A DNA stretch of 5,708 nt from Gammaproteobacteria bacterium (GCA_007571105.1 RKRZ01000179.1:1-5708), one strand, 5' to 3'; positions 1 through 5,708 are shown, counted from the first letter of the stretch. The notes: generated from the letters alone by a model not told the origin. A program made the numbers and translations.

Positions 1-825
1 GTTGAATGGCGACAAGGCTGCGCCCATGTTGCGCAAGGGGATCACCCGCACCCGGGTAATGTAGGCCGCCTCGCCCAGATCCGTGTAGGTGACGCCATGA
101 TACGACGCATCCGGCTCGCACATCACAGGAAAACGATCCGCGTGCCCCAGCCAGGGAAACTTGCCGGAATCCACCACAATGCCGCCGATCGAAGTGCCAT
201 GCCCGCCCATGTACTTGGTCAGCGAATGAATCACAATGTCGGCGCCAAATTCAATGGGCCGGCACAACACCGGCGACGGCACGGTGTTGTCCACCATCAG
301 GGGCAATCCATGCGCATGCGCCAACTCCGACAGCATGGTCAGGTCCGCGAGATTGCCTTTCGGATTGCCAATCGTCTCACAGAAAATCGTGCGCGTGCGC
401 GCATCGATGGCGCCGGCGATAGCATCGGCATCATCCGGGTCCACGAAACGCACCTCGATGCCTAAGCGCGGCAAGGCGTGCGCAAACAGGTTGTACGTCC
501 CCCCGTACAGGGTGTGCGTGGAAATGATGTTGTCGCCGCTGCCGGCAATCGTGAAGATCGCGTTGGTGATGGCCGCCATTCCGGAAGAAAGTCCCAGCGC
601 TCCCACCCCGCCTTCCATGGCCGCCACGCGACTCTCCAGCACCGCAGTGGTGGGATTCATGATGCGGGTGTAGATGTTTCCCTCGCGCTTGAGGTCGAAC
701 AGATCCGCCCCATGCTGCGTGTCGTCAAACGCATAGGACGTAGTCTGATAGACCGGCACGGCCACTGCTTTGGTGGTCTCCTCCGGGCTGTAGCCGCCAT
801 GCACAGCTAAAGTTTCCAGTTTCAT
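1..825 (-). CDS. metY: O-acetylhomoserine aminocarboxypropyltransferase (sulfhydrylase), C-terminus cut by window edge
   Basis: This is a PLP enzyme of the Cys/Met metabolism family that joins O-acetylhomoserine with sulfide (or methanethiol) to give homocysteine (or methionine) in the cytoplasm. The 275 visible residues begin MKLETLAVHGGYSPEETT, the usual start of MetY/Met17 proteins. Family landmarks are Y52 and R54 in YTRIMNPT, which bind the phosphate of the neighbouring subunit's cofactor; SSGMAA at 81-86; Y107, which stacks on the PLP ring; D179 in VDN; and the Schiff-base lysine K204 in HSLTKYMGGHG. The family is about 425-435 residues, so roughly the last 150 lie beyond position 1. 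The ATG at 825-823 is preceded by GAGGGG (minus strand, 840-835) at 9-nt spacing, which supports this start. The long N-terminal match favours the O-acetylhomoserine enzyme over cystathionine gamma-synthase or MetZ, but substrate choice (acetyl versus succinyl ester) is inferred. The reading frame is intact. The gene is divergent from ypjD, and I saw no recognisable SAM riboswitch in the short leader. Confidence 0.95.
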   Translation of the reverse strand, partial: MKLETLAVHGGYSPEETTKAVAVPVYQTTSYAFDDTQHGADLFDLKREGNIYTRIMNPTTAVLESRVAAMEGGVGALGLSSGMAAITNAIFTIAGSGDNIISTHTLYGGTYNLFAHALPRLGIEVRFVDPDDADAIAGAIDARTRTIFCETIGNPKGNLADLTMLSELAHAHGLPLMVDNTVPSPVLCRPIEFGADIVIHSLTKYMGGHGTSIGGIVVDSGKFPWLGHADRFPVMCEPDASYHGVTYTDLGEAAYITRVRVIPLRNMGAALSPFN

Positions 826-880
826 GCCTCAATTCCCCTCATCAGCCGTTTCTTCCAGCAACGCGAATCACTCCGGCCTC

Positions 881-915
881 TTGCGTGAAAATTGCAAGGT
901 CAGTATATATAGAAT
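881..915. promoter_or_regulatory. Candidate promoter region between divergent metY and ypjD
   Basis: The 119-bp gap between the two divergent starts holds one AT-rich island, TATATATAGAATA (904-916), in otherwise GC-rich DNA. On the plus strand, TTGCGT (881-886), 17 nt and TATATA (904-909), or the TAGAAT at 910-915 used as a -10 alone, could drive ypjD with a leader of about 20-30 nt. On the minus strand TATACT (907-902) could be a -10 for metY with a leader of about 70 nt, but its -35 is poor. The -35 matches are weak in both directions, so orientation is left open. The rest of the gap shows nothing I recognise. Confidence 0.35.
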
Positions 916-944
916 AGGAACGGTCCGAAACCTCGCTCCCACAC

Positions 945-1709
945 GTGTCCACCCTCAACCTTGCCGCATTCGGCTTGTACCTGGCAGCCTTTGCCGGAAT
1001 CTGGATCGGCCCTGCGCGCCGTCATCTGATTGTGGCGGCATGGGTGCTGGGATGCTTGTTGCATGCCTGGAATTTGTTCAGCCCCGGCTGGGCGTTCGAC
1101 TTCAACTTCTTCAACGCCATAGCTCTGACGGCCTGGCTGATCAATACGCTGGTACTGATTTGGACGCTGTTCCGCCCCTGCCTGCACTTGGGGCTGGTGA
1201 CTTTGCCCTGCGCATTCGCAGCCATCTGGATTGAACCCACAGTCGCCTCTTCAGCCCTGCCGGACTCCAGCATTGTCCTCGCCCATATCCTGATCTCTCT
1301 GCTGGCCTATGGCGCACTTATCCTGGCGGGCGCACAAGCCCTGATGCTGCTGCTCAAGGAGCATTATCTGGGACCCAGCCATCTGAACACACGCGCCAGT
1401 GCCGTGCTGCCGGCACTCGATCGCATGGATGCCATGCTGATGGAATTGATCGCCTTCGGACTGCTGCTACTATCGATTGGACTCGCCGTTGGCGGCGCGG
1501 GACTTCAAGATCCCATTACTCCCGCCACCCTGCACAAGATGGCATTCTCCACACTTGCATGGGTGACTCTGGTGATCTTGTTGTGGGGACGCTGGCGTTT
1601 TGGCTGGCGCGGCAAACTCGCCGCCGGCATCACCCTGACCGCGATGGTATTTTTGCTCTTCGGATTTCTGGGCACCAAACTGGTGCTTGAAGTGATTTTG
1701 GGATCTTAG
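945..1709 (+). CDS. ypjD: YpjD-like inner membrane protein, CcsA/cytochrome c assembly superfamily
   Basis: This is a 254-residue polytopic inner membrane protein. Hydrophobic segments lie at about 5-22, 28-45, 56-76, 82-97, 108-137, 163-183, 197-216 and 224-250, the eight-helix pattern of YpjD. Family-like stretches include FFNAIALTAWLI (55-66), LAHILISLLAYG (112-123), LHKMAFSTLAW (196-206) and LLWGRWRFGWRG (212-223). H114 and H197 sit where CcsA-type proteins carry conserved histidines. I do not see the tryptophan-rich WWD haem-handling motif of true CcsA/CcmC/CcmF, so a role in cytochrome c maturation is a family-level label only, and the cellular function of YpjD is not settled. The start is a GTG with no clear Shine-Dalgarno; AGGAA at 916-920 is too far upstream. 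The first transmembrane helix begins right after it, which fits. In many gammaproteobacteria ypjD sits beside ffh; here its neighbours are metY and xseB. Confidence 0.88.
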   Translation: MSTLNLAAFGLYLAAFAGIWIGPARRHLIVAAWVLGCLLHAWNLFSPGWAFDFNFFNAIALTAWLINTLVLIWTLFRPCLHLGLVTLPCAFAAIWIEPTVASSALPDSSIVLAHILISLLAYGALILAGAQALMLLLKEHYLGPSHLNTRASAVLPALDRMDAMLMELIAFGLLLLSIGLAVGGAGLQDPITPATLHKMAFSTLAWVTLVILLWGRWRFGWRGKLAAGITLTAMVFLLFGFLGTKLVLEVILGS

Positions 1710-1715
1710 CGGCCT

Positions 1716-1991
1716 TCAGACGTCGTCGTCCTCTTCCAGATCCAGCGGCTCTGCCGCAATTTCACCATTCGCTTTCTCTAATACCTTCTCAACCTGCAAC
1801 TGTGCAGTTTCCAGACGCTTGCTCAGGGCTTTCGCCAAAGCCATGCCGCGTTCAAAGTCTTTCATCGAGTCTTCCAGAGAAATGTCGCCCTGCTCCAGAC
1901 GCTCCACGAGCTCTTCCAATTCGCGCAGAGATTGCTCGAAAGGCACATTCTCCTCGCCTGCCGCTTTCTCTTTGGGGTTGGAATCACTCAT
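1716..1991 (-). CDS. xseB: Exodeoxyribonuclease VII small subunit
   Basis: XseB is the small subunit of exonuclease VII, which degrades single-stranded DNA from both ends to short oligonucleotides in repair. Several XseB chains bind each XseA large subunit. The 91-residue protein has the standard core at about 17-75: FEQSLRELEELVERLEQG, then DISLEDSMKDFERGMAL, then a second helix with KRLETAQLQVEKVL, forming a helical hairpin. Before the core is a polar 16-residue leader (MSDSNPKEKAAGEENV), and after it an acidic tail ending EEDDDV. The length is typical of the family (about 75-90). The ATG at 1991-1989 is the only usable start, because a stop lies in frame 11 codons upstream and no GTG or TTG intervenes. 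The Shine-Dalgarno is weak or absent. xseB commonly precedes ispA and dxs; here it is followed tail to tail by ypjD. xseA is not in the window. Confidence 0.95.
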   Translation of the reverse strand: MSDSNPKEKAAGEENVPFEQSLRELEELVERLEQGDISLEDSMKDFERGMALAKALSKRLETAQLQVEKVLEKANGEIAAEPLDLEEDDDV

Positions 1992-2021
1992 GAGCGGATT
2001 GATCGTTGGGGCCGGTGGCTT

Positions 2022-2030
2022 AGTCTAGCA
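2022..2030 (-). promoter_or_regulatory. Candidate extended -10 for xseB
   Basis: Read on the minus strand, TGCTAGACT combines a TGn extension with a -10-like TAGACT (4 of 6 to consensus). It would place transcription start about 20-25 nt before the xseB ATG. No good -35 lies at 16-18 nt; the nearest is TTGCTG at 14 nt. It is a weak but positionally sensible candidate. Confidence 0.3.
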
Positions 2031-2047
2031 GTTCAAAGGCGCAGCAA

Positions 2048-2076
2048 TCGGGAAATTGTCACACTCGGGTTACAAT
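2048..2076 (+). promoter_or_regulatory. Candidate sigma70-type promoter for ygfZ
   Basis: TACAAT at 2071-2076 matches the -10 consensus at 5 of 6 positions, and TCGGGA at 2048-2053 sits 17 nt upstream as a poor -35 (3 of 6). TTGTCA at 2056-2061 is a better -35 match but only 9 nt away, so it cannot pair with this -10. Transcription would start near 2083, giving a leader of about 23 nt before the ygfZ ATG. A repressor-style inverted repeat overlaps this site and is described in the findings. Confidence 0.45.
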
Positions 2077-2105
2077 GACAAAAATGCCTGTTTCCTCCAT
2101 GCATC

Positions 2106-3038
2106 ATGCCGACTGAATCTGAAACCACGCTGTTGCAACTCTCCGATTGGGGCCTGCTCGGCGTCAGCGGCACCGACGCCACGGAGTTTCTACACGGGCA
2201 GTTTACCAACGACCTGGAATCCCTGCCGGAATGCCGGGCGCAATTGTCCGCCTACTGTCTGCCCCAAGGGCAAACCATTGCCACCTTCCTGATCTGGCGC
2301 GACGCTGAACAATACCGAATCCTGCTGCCCAAAGACGTGTGCGAGCGTGTGCTGGGACGATTGCAAATGTTTCGCCTGCGCTCTGACGTCGCGTTGGTCG
2401 GCCAAAGCGACTCTTATGTCTTTCTGGGCCAGCACGGCACATCACTGGACTCAGCAGTCTGGCCGGATGCCTTGCCTCAAAGCGCGCTGGAGATGACCTG
2501 CAGCGATTCGGGAATCGCCATCCGATGGCCGGGGGTGGATGCACGGTGGATGATTTTGTTGCCTGCGGAAACCGAACTCCCAACAGAAATTACAGCGGAC
2601 ACGGAAGCCTTATGGCGGCGATGGGACATCGCGGATGGCTTGCCCTTCATCCGCGAGCCCAATTGTGAGCGTTTCATGCCCCAGCATATTAATCTCGACC
2701 TTCTGGGCGCCATCAGTTTCTCAAAAGGCTGTTACCCGGGGCAGGAAGTCGTCGCCCGCATGCATTATCGGGGGCGCATCAAACATCGAGCCTATCGTTT
2801 CGGCTGCGACGGCGAAGCCATCGACTCGGGCGCTGAAATCTGGCCGACCGGAGACAGTCGGGCATGCGGCCATGTGGTCAGCAGTTGGGCGGCGCCCGAT
2901 GGGTCCGATTGCGAACTCTTAGCCTCCATCCGCATTGAGGATGCGGCCGGCTCCCTGCGTGCCCACACCGCCGATGGCGCAAACCTCAACCCCCTGTCGC
3001 TCCCCTACGAGCATCGCGAACCTACTGCGGAGGAATAG
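2106..3038 (+). CDS. ygfZ: YgfZ/GcvT-domain folate-binding protein
   Basis: YgfZ is a cytoplasmic tetrahydrofolate-binding protein related to the glycine-cleavage T protein. It supports assembly or repair of certain Fe-S cluster enzymes, such as the radical-SAM protein MiaB. The 310-residue product (E. coli YgfZ is about 326) carries the defining motif KGCYPGQE at 207-214, with the functionally important cysteine at C209, preceded by FMPQHINLDLLGAISF and followed by VVARMHYRG. The N-terminal SGTDATEFLHGQFTNDL (21-37) is the usual start of the T-protein-like fold, and a C-terminal barrel-like region follows 225. The start at 2106 is the only ATG in frame; an in-frame TGA lies at 2076-2078. The leader lacks a Shine-Dalgarno, reading TTTCCTCCATGCATC before the ATG. 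The gene is probably co-transcribed with the small membrane protein gene 5 bp downstream. Confidence 0.93.
   Translation: MPTESETTLLQLSDWGLLGVSGTDATEFLHGQFTNDLESLPECRAQLSAYCLPQGQTIATFLIWRDAEQYRILLPKDVCERVLGRLQMFRLRSDVALVGQSDSYVFLGQHGTSLDSAVWPDALPQSALEMTCSDSGIAIRWPGVDARWMILLPAETELPTEITADTEALWRRWDIADGLPFIREPNCERFMPQHINLDLLGAISFSKGCYPGQEVVARMHYRGRIKHRAYRFGCDGEAIDSGAEIWPTGDSRACGHVVSSWAAPDGSDCELLASIRIEDAAGSLRAHTADGANLNPLSLPYEHREPTAEE
3029..3034 (+). promoter_or_regulatory. Strong Shine-Dalgarno for the small gene after ygfZ
   Basis: GGAGGA lies inside the last codons of ygfZ, 9 nt before the ATG at 3044. It is one of the best ribosome binding sites in the window and is what makes the short downstream frame credible as a gene. 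Confidence 0.75.
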
Positions 3039-3043
3039 GCTTC

Positions 3044-3199
3044 ATGTCCCGCATTGCCCTCATTCTGTATCTGTCCATCCTGTTGCTGATCGGCGGCTAT
3101 ATTTTGTTCAACCGCAGCCGCCAAATTGCCACGCTGCTCTACATCATGAGCGCCGTCGCAGGCGGACTTGCCTTGGTCGGCTTTCTGGAGATGGCCTAA
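3044..3199 (+). CDS. Unrecognised 51-residue membrane protein with two predicted helices
   Basis: I do not recognise this family. The short frame encodes 51 residues starting MSRIALILYL and ending VGFLEMA. Two hydrophobic segments (about 4-22 and 28-48) are joined by a polar, basic turn, FNRSRQ (22-27), so the product should be a small helical-hairpin inner membrane protein. By the positive-inside rule the NRSR turn would face the cytoplasm and both termini the periplasm, although R3 weakens that. Support for coding comes from the strong GGAGGA at 9-nt spacing, an ATG only 5 bp after the ygfZ stop, and third positions that are C or G in about 40 of 51 codons. It is unlike E. coli SdhE (YgfY), which is soluble and larger. 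The TAA stop overlaps the lysS stop codon on the other strand by 4 bp (3196-3199). A role linked to YgfZ is only suggested by position. Confidence 0.72.
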   Translation: MSRIALILYLSILLLIGGYILFNRSRQIATLLYIMSAVAGGLALVGFLEMA

Positions 3200-4701
3200 T
3201 CCGAATCTTGCGCCTGCGGGCGCATGTGGGGAAACAGCAACACATCGCGAATCGACGGCGCGTCACAGAAAAACATCACCAACCGATCAATGCCGATGCC
3301 GATCCCTGCCGTCGGCGGCATGCCGTATTCGAGCGCCCGGATGTAATCCGCATCGTAGTACATCGCCTCCGCATCCCCGGCATCGCGCTTCTGCGCCTGC
3401 GCACGAAAACGCTCGGCCTGATCCTGAGGATCATTCAACTCGGAAAAGCCGTTGGCCAACTCACGCCCGGCAACAAACAATTCAAAACGATCCACCCACT
3501 CCGGCGCCTCATCATTTCGCCGCGCCAACGGAGAGACTTCCAGAGGATACTGCGTGATAAAGGTCGGCTGGTCCAGGGTCTCCTCGACCGATCCCTCGAA
3601 CAAGTCGAAAATCAACCAGCCAAAGCCGCGCTCCTCGCTCACTTCGACGCCGCAATCCCGACACAAACCGGCCAGCAATTCGCGATTGTTAAGATCCTCT
3701 TCGCTCAAACCCGAGTGATGCGCCAATACAGCTTCCCGCATGGTAATGCGGGCAAACGGCTGGCTCAGGTCATAGTCGCTTCCCTGATAACTCACGATTG
3801 TGGAGCCGAGGATTTCTTCCGCCATCTGCCGCAGCAGCGTCTCCGTCAGCTCCATCAGGTCCTGGTATCGGGCATAGGCCTGATACAACTCCAGCATGGT
3901 GAATTCCGGGTTATGTCGAGACGATACCCCTTCATTGCGGAAACTGCGATTGATCTCGAACACCCGATCAAAGCCGCCGACCACTAGACGCTTCAAATAC
4001 AGCTCCGGCGCCACGCGCAGGTACAGGTCCTGATGCAAGACGTTGTGGTGGGTGACAAACGGACGCGCCACCGCACCGCCGGCAATCGGATGCATCATCG
4101 GAGTCTCCACTTCCAGAAACCCTTGCGATTCCAGATAACGGCGCATGCCGCTTAGCAATTGCCCGCGCCGCATAAACACTTCGCGCGACGTCGCATTCAT
4201 GATCAGGTCCACATGGCGCTGGCGGTAGCGCTGCTCGATGTCGGTCAATCCGTGGAATTTCTCCGGCAGCGGGCGCAACGATTTGCTCAGCATCCGCAAT
4301 TCGACGACCGCAATCGACAACTCGCCGGTTCGCGTTTTCACCAGAGTCCCGCACGCCGCCACGATGTCTCCGATGTCATAGGTCTTGAAATCAGCGTAGG
4401 CATCCTCGCCCAACCGCTCCCGGTTGATCATCAACTGAATCTTTCCGGTGGAATCCTGCACATGGGCGAACGTGGTCTTGCCCATGACTCGACGGCTCAT
4501 CAGGCGGCCAGCTAGAGCGACCTCAACAGCCATCGTCTTCAGTTCGTCCGCGGAACGCTCTGAATGCGCCTGAATCAGTTCTCCCGCCGTGTGGTCGCGA
4601 CAGAAGTCATTCGGATAGGCCCAGCCGGAATCGCGCAAATTCTGCAATTTCTCCTGGCGCTGCGCGAGCAGGCGCTCTTCTCCAGTTTTTTGCGCTGCCA
4701 T
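3196..4701 (-). CDS. lysS: Lysyl-tRNA synthetase, class II
   Basis: This cytoplasmic enzyme charges tRNA-Lys with lysine using ATP. The 501-residue protein (E. coli LysS is 505) has an N-terminal helix rich in charged residues, then an anticodon-binding OB fold at about 57-140 (VEVALAGRLMSRRVMGKTTF, AHVQDSTGKIQLM). The class II catalytic domain follows: motif 1 around 180-205 (MRRYLESQGFLEVETPMM), motif 2 at about 246-270 (RVFEINRSFRNEG with the ATP-binding arginine, then HNPEFTMLE), and motif 3 at 465-477 (AGIGIGIDRLVMF). ELANGFSELNDP (414-425), typical of LysRS, lines the lysine pocket. Nothing is missing or truncated. The ATG at 4701-4699 lies 2 bp after the prfB stop and has GAAGGAAGGG (minus strand, 4720-4711) at 9-nt spacing. 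It is probably transcribed with prfB. The stop codon TAG (3198-3196) overlaps the TAA of the convergent small gene. Confidence 0.98.
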   Translation of the reverse strand: MAAQKTGEERLLAQRQEKLQNLRDSGWAYPNDFCRDHTAGELIQAHSERSADELKTMAVEVALAGRLMSRRVMGKTTFAHVQDSTGKIQLMINRERLGEDAYADFKTYDIGDIVAACGTLVKTRTGELSIAVVELRMLSKSLRPLPEKFHGLTDIEQRYRQRHVDLIMNATSREVFMRRGQLLSGMRRYLESQGFLEVETPMMHPIAGGAVARPFVTHHNVLHQDLYLRVAPELYLKRLVVGGFDRVFEINRSFRNEGVSSRHNPEFTMLELYQAYARYQDLMELTETLLRQMAEEILGSTIVSYQGSDYDLSQPFARITMREAVLAHHSGLSEEDLNNRELLAGLCRDCGVEVSEERGFGWLIFDLFEGSVEETLDQPTFITQYPLEVSPLARRNDEAPEWVDRFELFVAGRELANGFSELNDPQDQAERFRAQAQKRDAGDAEAMYYDADYIRALEYGMPPTAGIGIGIDRLVMFFCDAPSIRDVLLFPHMRPQAQDSD

Positions 4702-4703
4702 GA

Positions 4704-5708
4704 CTACAGCCCTTCCTTCAGACTAGCTTCAAGAAACACATCCAGATCCCCGTCCAGCACAGTTTGCGGTGCATTGACTTCCACCCGGGTGCGCAAATCC
4801 TTGATACGGGACTGATCCAGCACGTAGGAACGAATCTGGCTGCCCCAACCGATGTCGGCTTTCTCACCCGCTTCACGCTGCTCCTCTTCGCGCCGTCTTT
4901 GCTCCTCTAATTGGTACAGCTTGGCCCGCAATTGGCGCATGGCGACTTCTTTATTCTTGTGCTGGGACCGACTATTTTGGCACTGGGTCACCACGCCGGA
5001 CGGCAAGTGCGTCAGACGAACAGCCGATTCGGTCTTGTTGACATGCTGCCCCCCGGCGCCGGATGCTCGATAGACATCAACGCGCACGTCGGCGGAGTCA
5101 ATTTCGATTTCAATTTCATCGCTCACCACCGGCGACACAATCACAGAAGCAAAAGACGTATGCCTGCGATTGCCGGAATCAAACGGCGACTTGCGCACCA
5201 GCCGATGTACGCCGGTTTCCGTGCGCAACCAGCCGTAACAGTATTCCCCGGAATAGCGAATGGTCGCACTTTTGATGCCCGCAACCTCACCGGCAGACGC
5301 TGCAATCAATTCGGTCGAAAATCCGCGCTTCTCGCCCCAGCGCAGATACATGCGCAACAGCATTTCTGCCCAGTCCTGCGCTTCCGTGCCCCCGGAGCCT
5401 GCCTGAATATCCAGAAACGCATCGCCGGCGTCGAAACGCCCGGAAAACATGCGCCGAAATTCCAGTTCGGAGACCTGGCGAGAGTAGCTGCGAAGTTCCT
5501 GCGCCAACTCTTCCGTGATCGCCTCATCCGCTTCCTCCCGAGCCAACTCCAGCAACTCTCCCACATCCGCTAGGGAGCGGCCCAGTTCATCCAGTGTGAG
5601 TACGACCGATTCCAACTGCGCGCGCTCCTGATTCAATTCGCGAGCAGTTTCCGGATCTTCCCAAGTGCCGGGCTCTTCCAGTTGGCGCTTGACCTCGCTC
5701 AAGCGGGC
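4704..5708 (-). CDS. prfB: Peptide chain release factor 2, N-terminus cut by window edge
   Basis: RF2 reads UGA and UAA stop codons in the ribosomal A site and triggers peptide release. The 334 visible residues run without interruption to TAG at 4706-4704. The stop-codon recognition tripeptide SPF is at fragment residues 174-176 and the catalytic GGQ at 219-221. These correspond to 205-207 and 250-252 in E. coli, so the first visible codon equals about residue 32. The residue equivalent to E. coli 246 is alanine (RASGAGGQ), the common, more active form, not the threonine of K-12. Domain 1 is the charged helical region to about 110, and FRRMFSG and LDIQAGSGGTEAQDWAEM are family hallmarks. The true start lies past 5708. 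The TTG at 5702-5700 is an internal leucine (ARLSEVKRQL), not a start. The +1 programmed frameshift site found in most prfB genes (near codon 25-26) would fall about 18 nt outside the window. lysS follows after 2 bp. Confidence 0.97.
   Translation of the reverse strand, partial: ARLSEVKRQLEEPGTWEDPETARELNQERAQLESVVLTLDELGRSLADVGELLELAREEADEAITEELAQELRSYSRQVSELEFRRMFSGRFDAGDAFLDIQAGSGGTEAQDWAEMLLRMYLRWGEKRGFSTELIAASAGEVAGIKSATIRYSGEYCYGWLRTETGVHRLVRKSPFDSGNRRHTSFASVIVSPVVSDEIEIEIDSADVRVDVYRASGAGGQHVNKTESAVRLTHLPSGVVTQCQNSRSQHKNKEVAMRQLRAKLYQLEEQRRREEEQREAGEKADIGWGSQIRSYVLDQSRIKDLRTRVEVNAPQTVLDGDLDVFLEASLKEGL

Noticed and set aside
97..810. Three overlapping plus-strand open frames opposite metY
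   Set aside because: The minus strand encodes an intact PLP enzyme with all key residues. These frames overlap each other and carry no family signature.
1718..1725. AGACGTCG, resembling a MetJ box (AGACGTCT)
   Set aside because: It is a single 7-of-8 copy inside the 3' end of xseB. MetJ needs tandem boxes near a promoter, and metY lies about 900 bp away.
2056..2292. TTG-started plus-strand frame of 78 codons over the ygfZ leader and N-terminus
   Set aside because: It overlaps ygfZ in another frame, has no ribosome binding site, and the proposed -35/-10 region lies inside its first codons.
3210..3223. Hairpin GCGCC-TGCG-GGCGC near the end of lysS as a terminator
   Set aside because: The 5-bp stem is followed by no T-run on either strand, and it lies inside the lysS coding sequence.
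2935..3987. 350-codon plus-strand open frame lying over the end of ygfZ, the small gene and much of lysS
   Set aside because: It is antisense to an unmistakable lysS. Its translation is rich in Arg, His and Gln with no domain pattern, as expected for a shadow frame in GC-rich DNA, and it has no ribosome binding site of its own.
4911..5573. 220-codon plus-strand open frame opposite prfB
   Set aside because: It is antisense to well-conserved RF2 sequence. Its composition is low-complexity basic and it has no recognisable motif.
5700..5702. TTG as the start codon of prfB
   Set aside because: Alignment to RF2 shows it is an internal leucine (ARLSEVKRQL). The frame continues past the window edge.

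Overview
This window looks like an ordinary chromosomal segment of a proteobacterium, most likely a gammaproteobacterium or a close beta/gamma relative. The evidence is the prfB-lysS gene pair, a YgfZ with its KGCYPGQE signature, a YpjD-type CcsA homologue, and moderately high GC (high fifties by eye) with C/G-rich third codon positions. I see no mobile element, CRISPR array, tRNA or rRNA, and no stretch over 300 bases without a gene.

Layout, left to right. The 5' two thirds of an O-acetylhomoserine sulfhydrylase gene (metY type) runs leftward off the window edge (1-825, minus). A 119-bp divergent gap separates it from ypjD (945-1709, plus), which encodes a polytopic membrane protein of the cytochrome c assembly (CcsA) superfamily. 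xseB (1716-1991, minus), the small subunit of exodeoxyribonuclease VII, converges on ypjD with a 6-bp gap. A 114-bp divergent gap follows and holds candidate promoters for xseB and for ygfZ (2106-3038, plus). Five bases after ygfZ lies an unrecognised 51-codon gene for a two-helix membrane protein (3044-3199, plus), which has a strong ribosome binding site. Its stop codon overlaps the lysS stop codon by 4 bp. lysS (3196-4701, minus) is preceded by prfB (4704 to the right edge, minus), only 2 bp away, and the two form an operon.

How the genes relate. prfB and lysS both serve translation: stop-codon release and lysine charging. ygfZ is a folate-binding protein that supports Fe-S enzymes and appears to be co-transcribed with the small membrane protein. 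metY (sulfur assimilation into homocysteine), ypjD (membrane, function unsettled) and xseB (DNA repair) are separate units placed back to back or tail to tail.

No exotic system was found. The most novel item is the 51-residue membrane protein gene after ygfZ. Next are the very tight convergent junctions, and the ygfZ leader, which has no Shine-Dalgarno sequence but carries an inverted repeat and an overlapping 10-codon reading frame.
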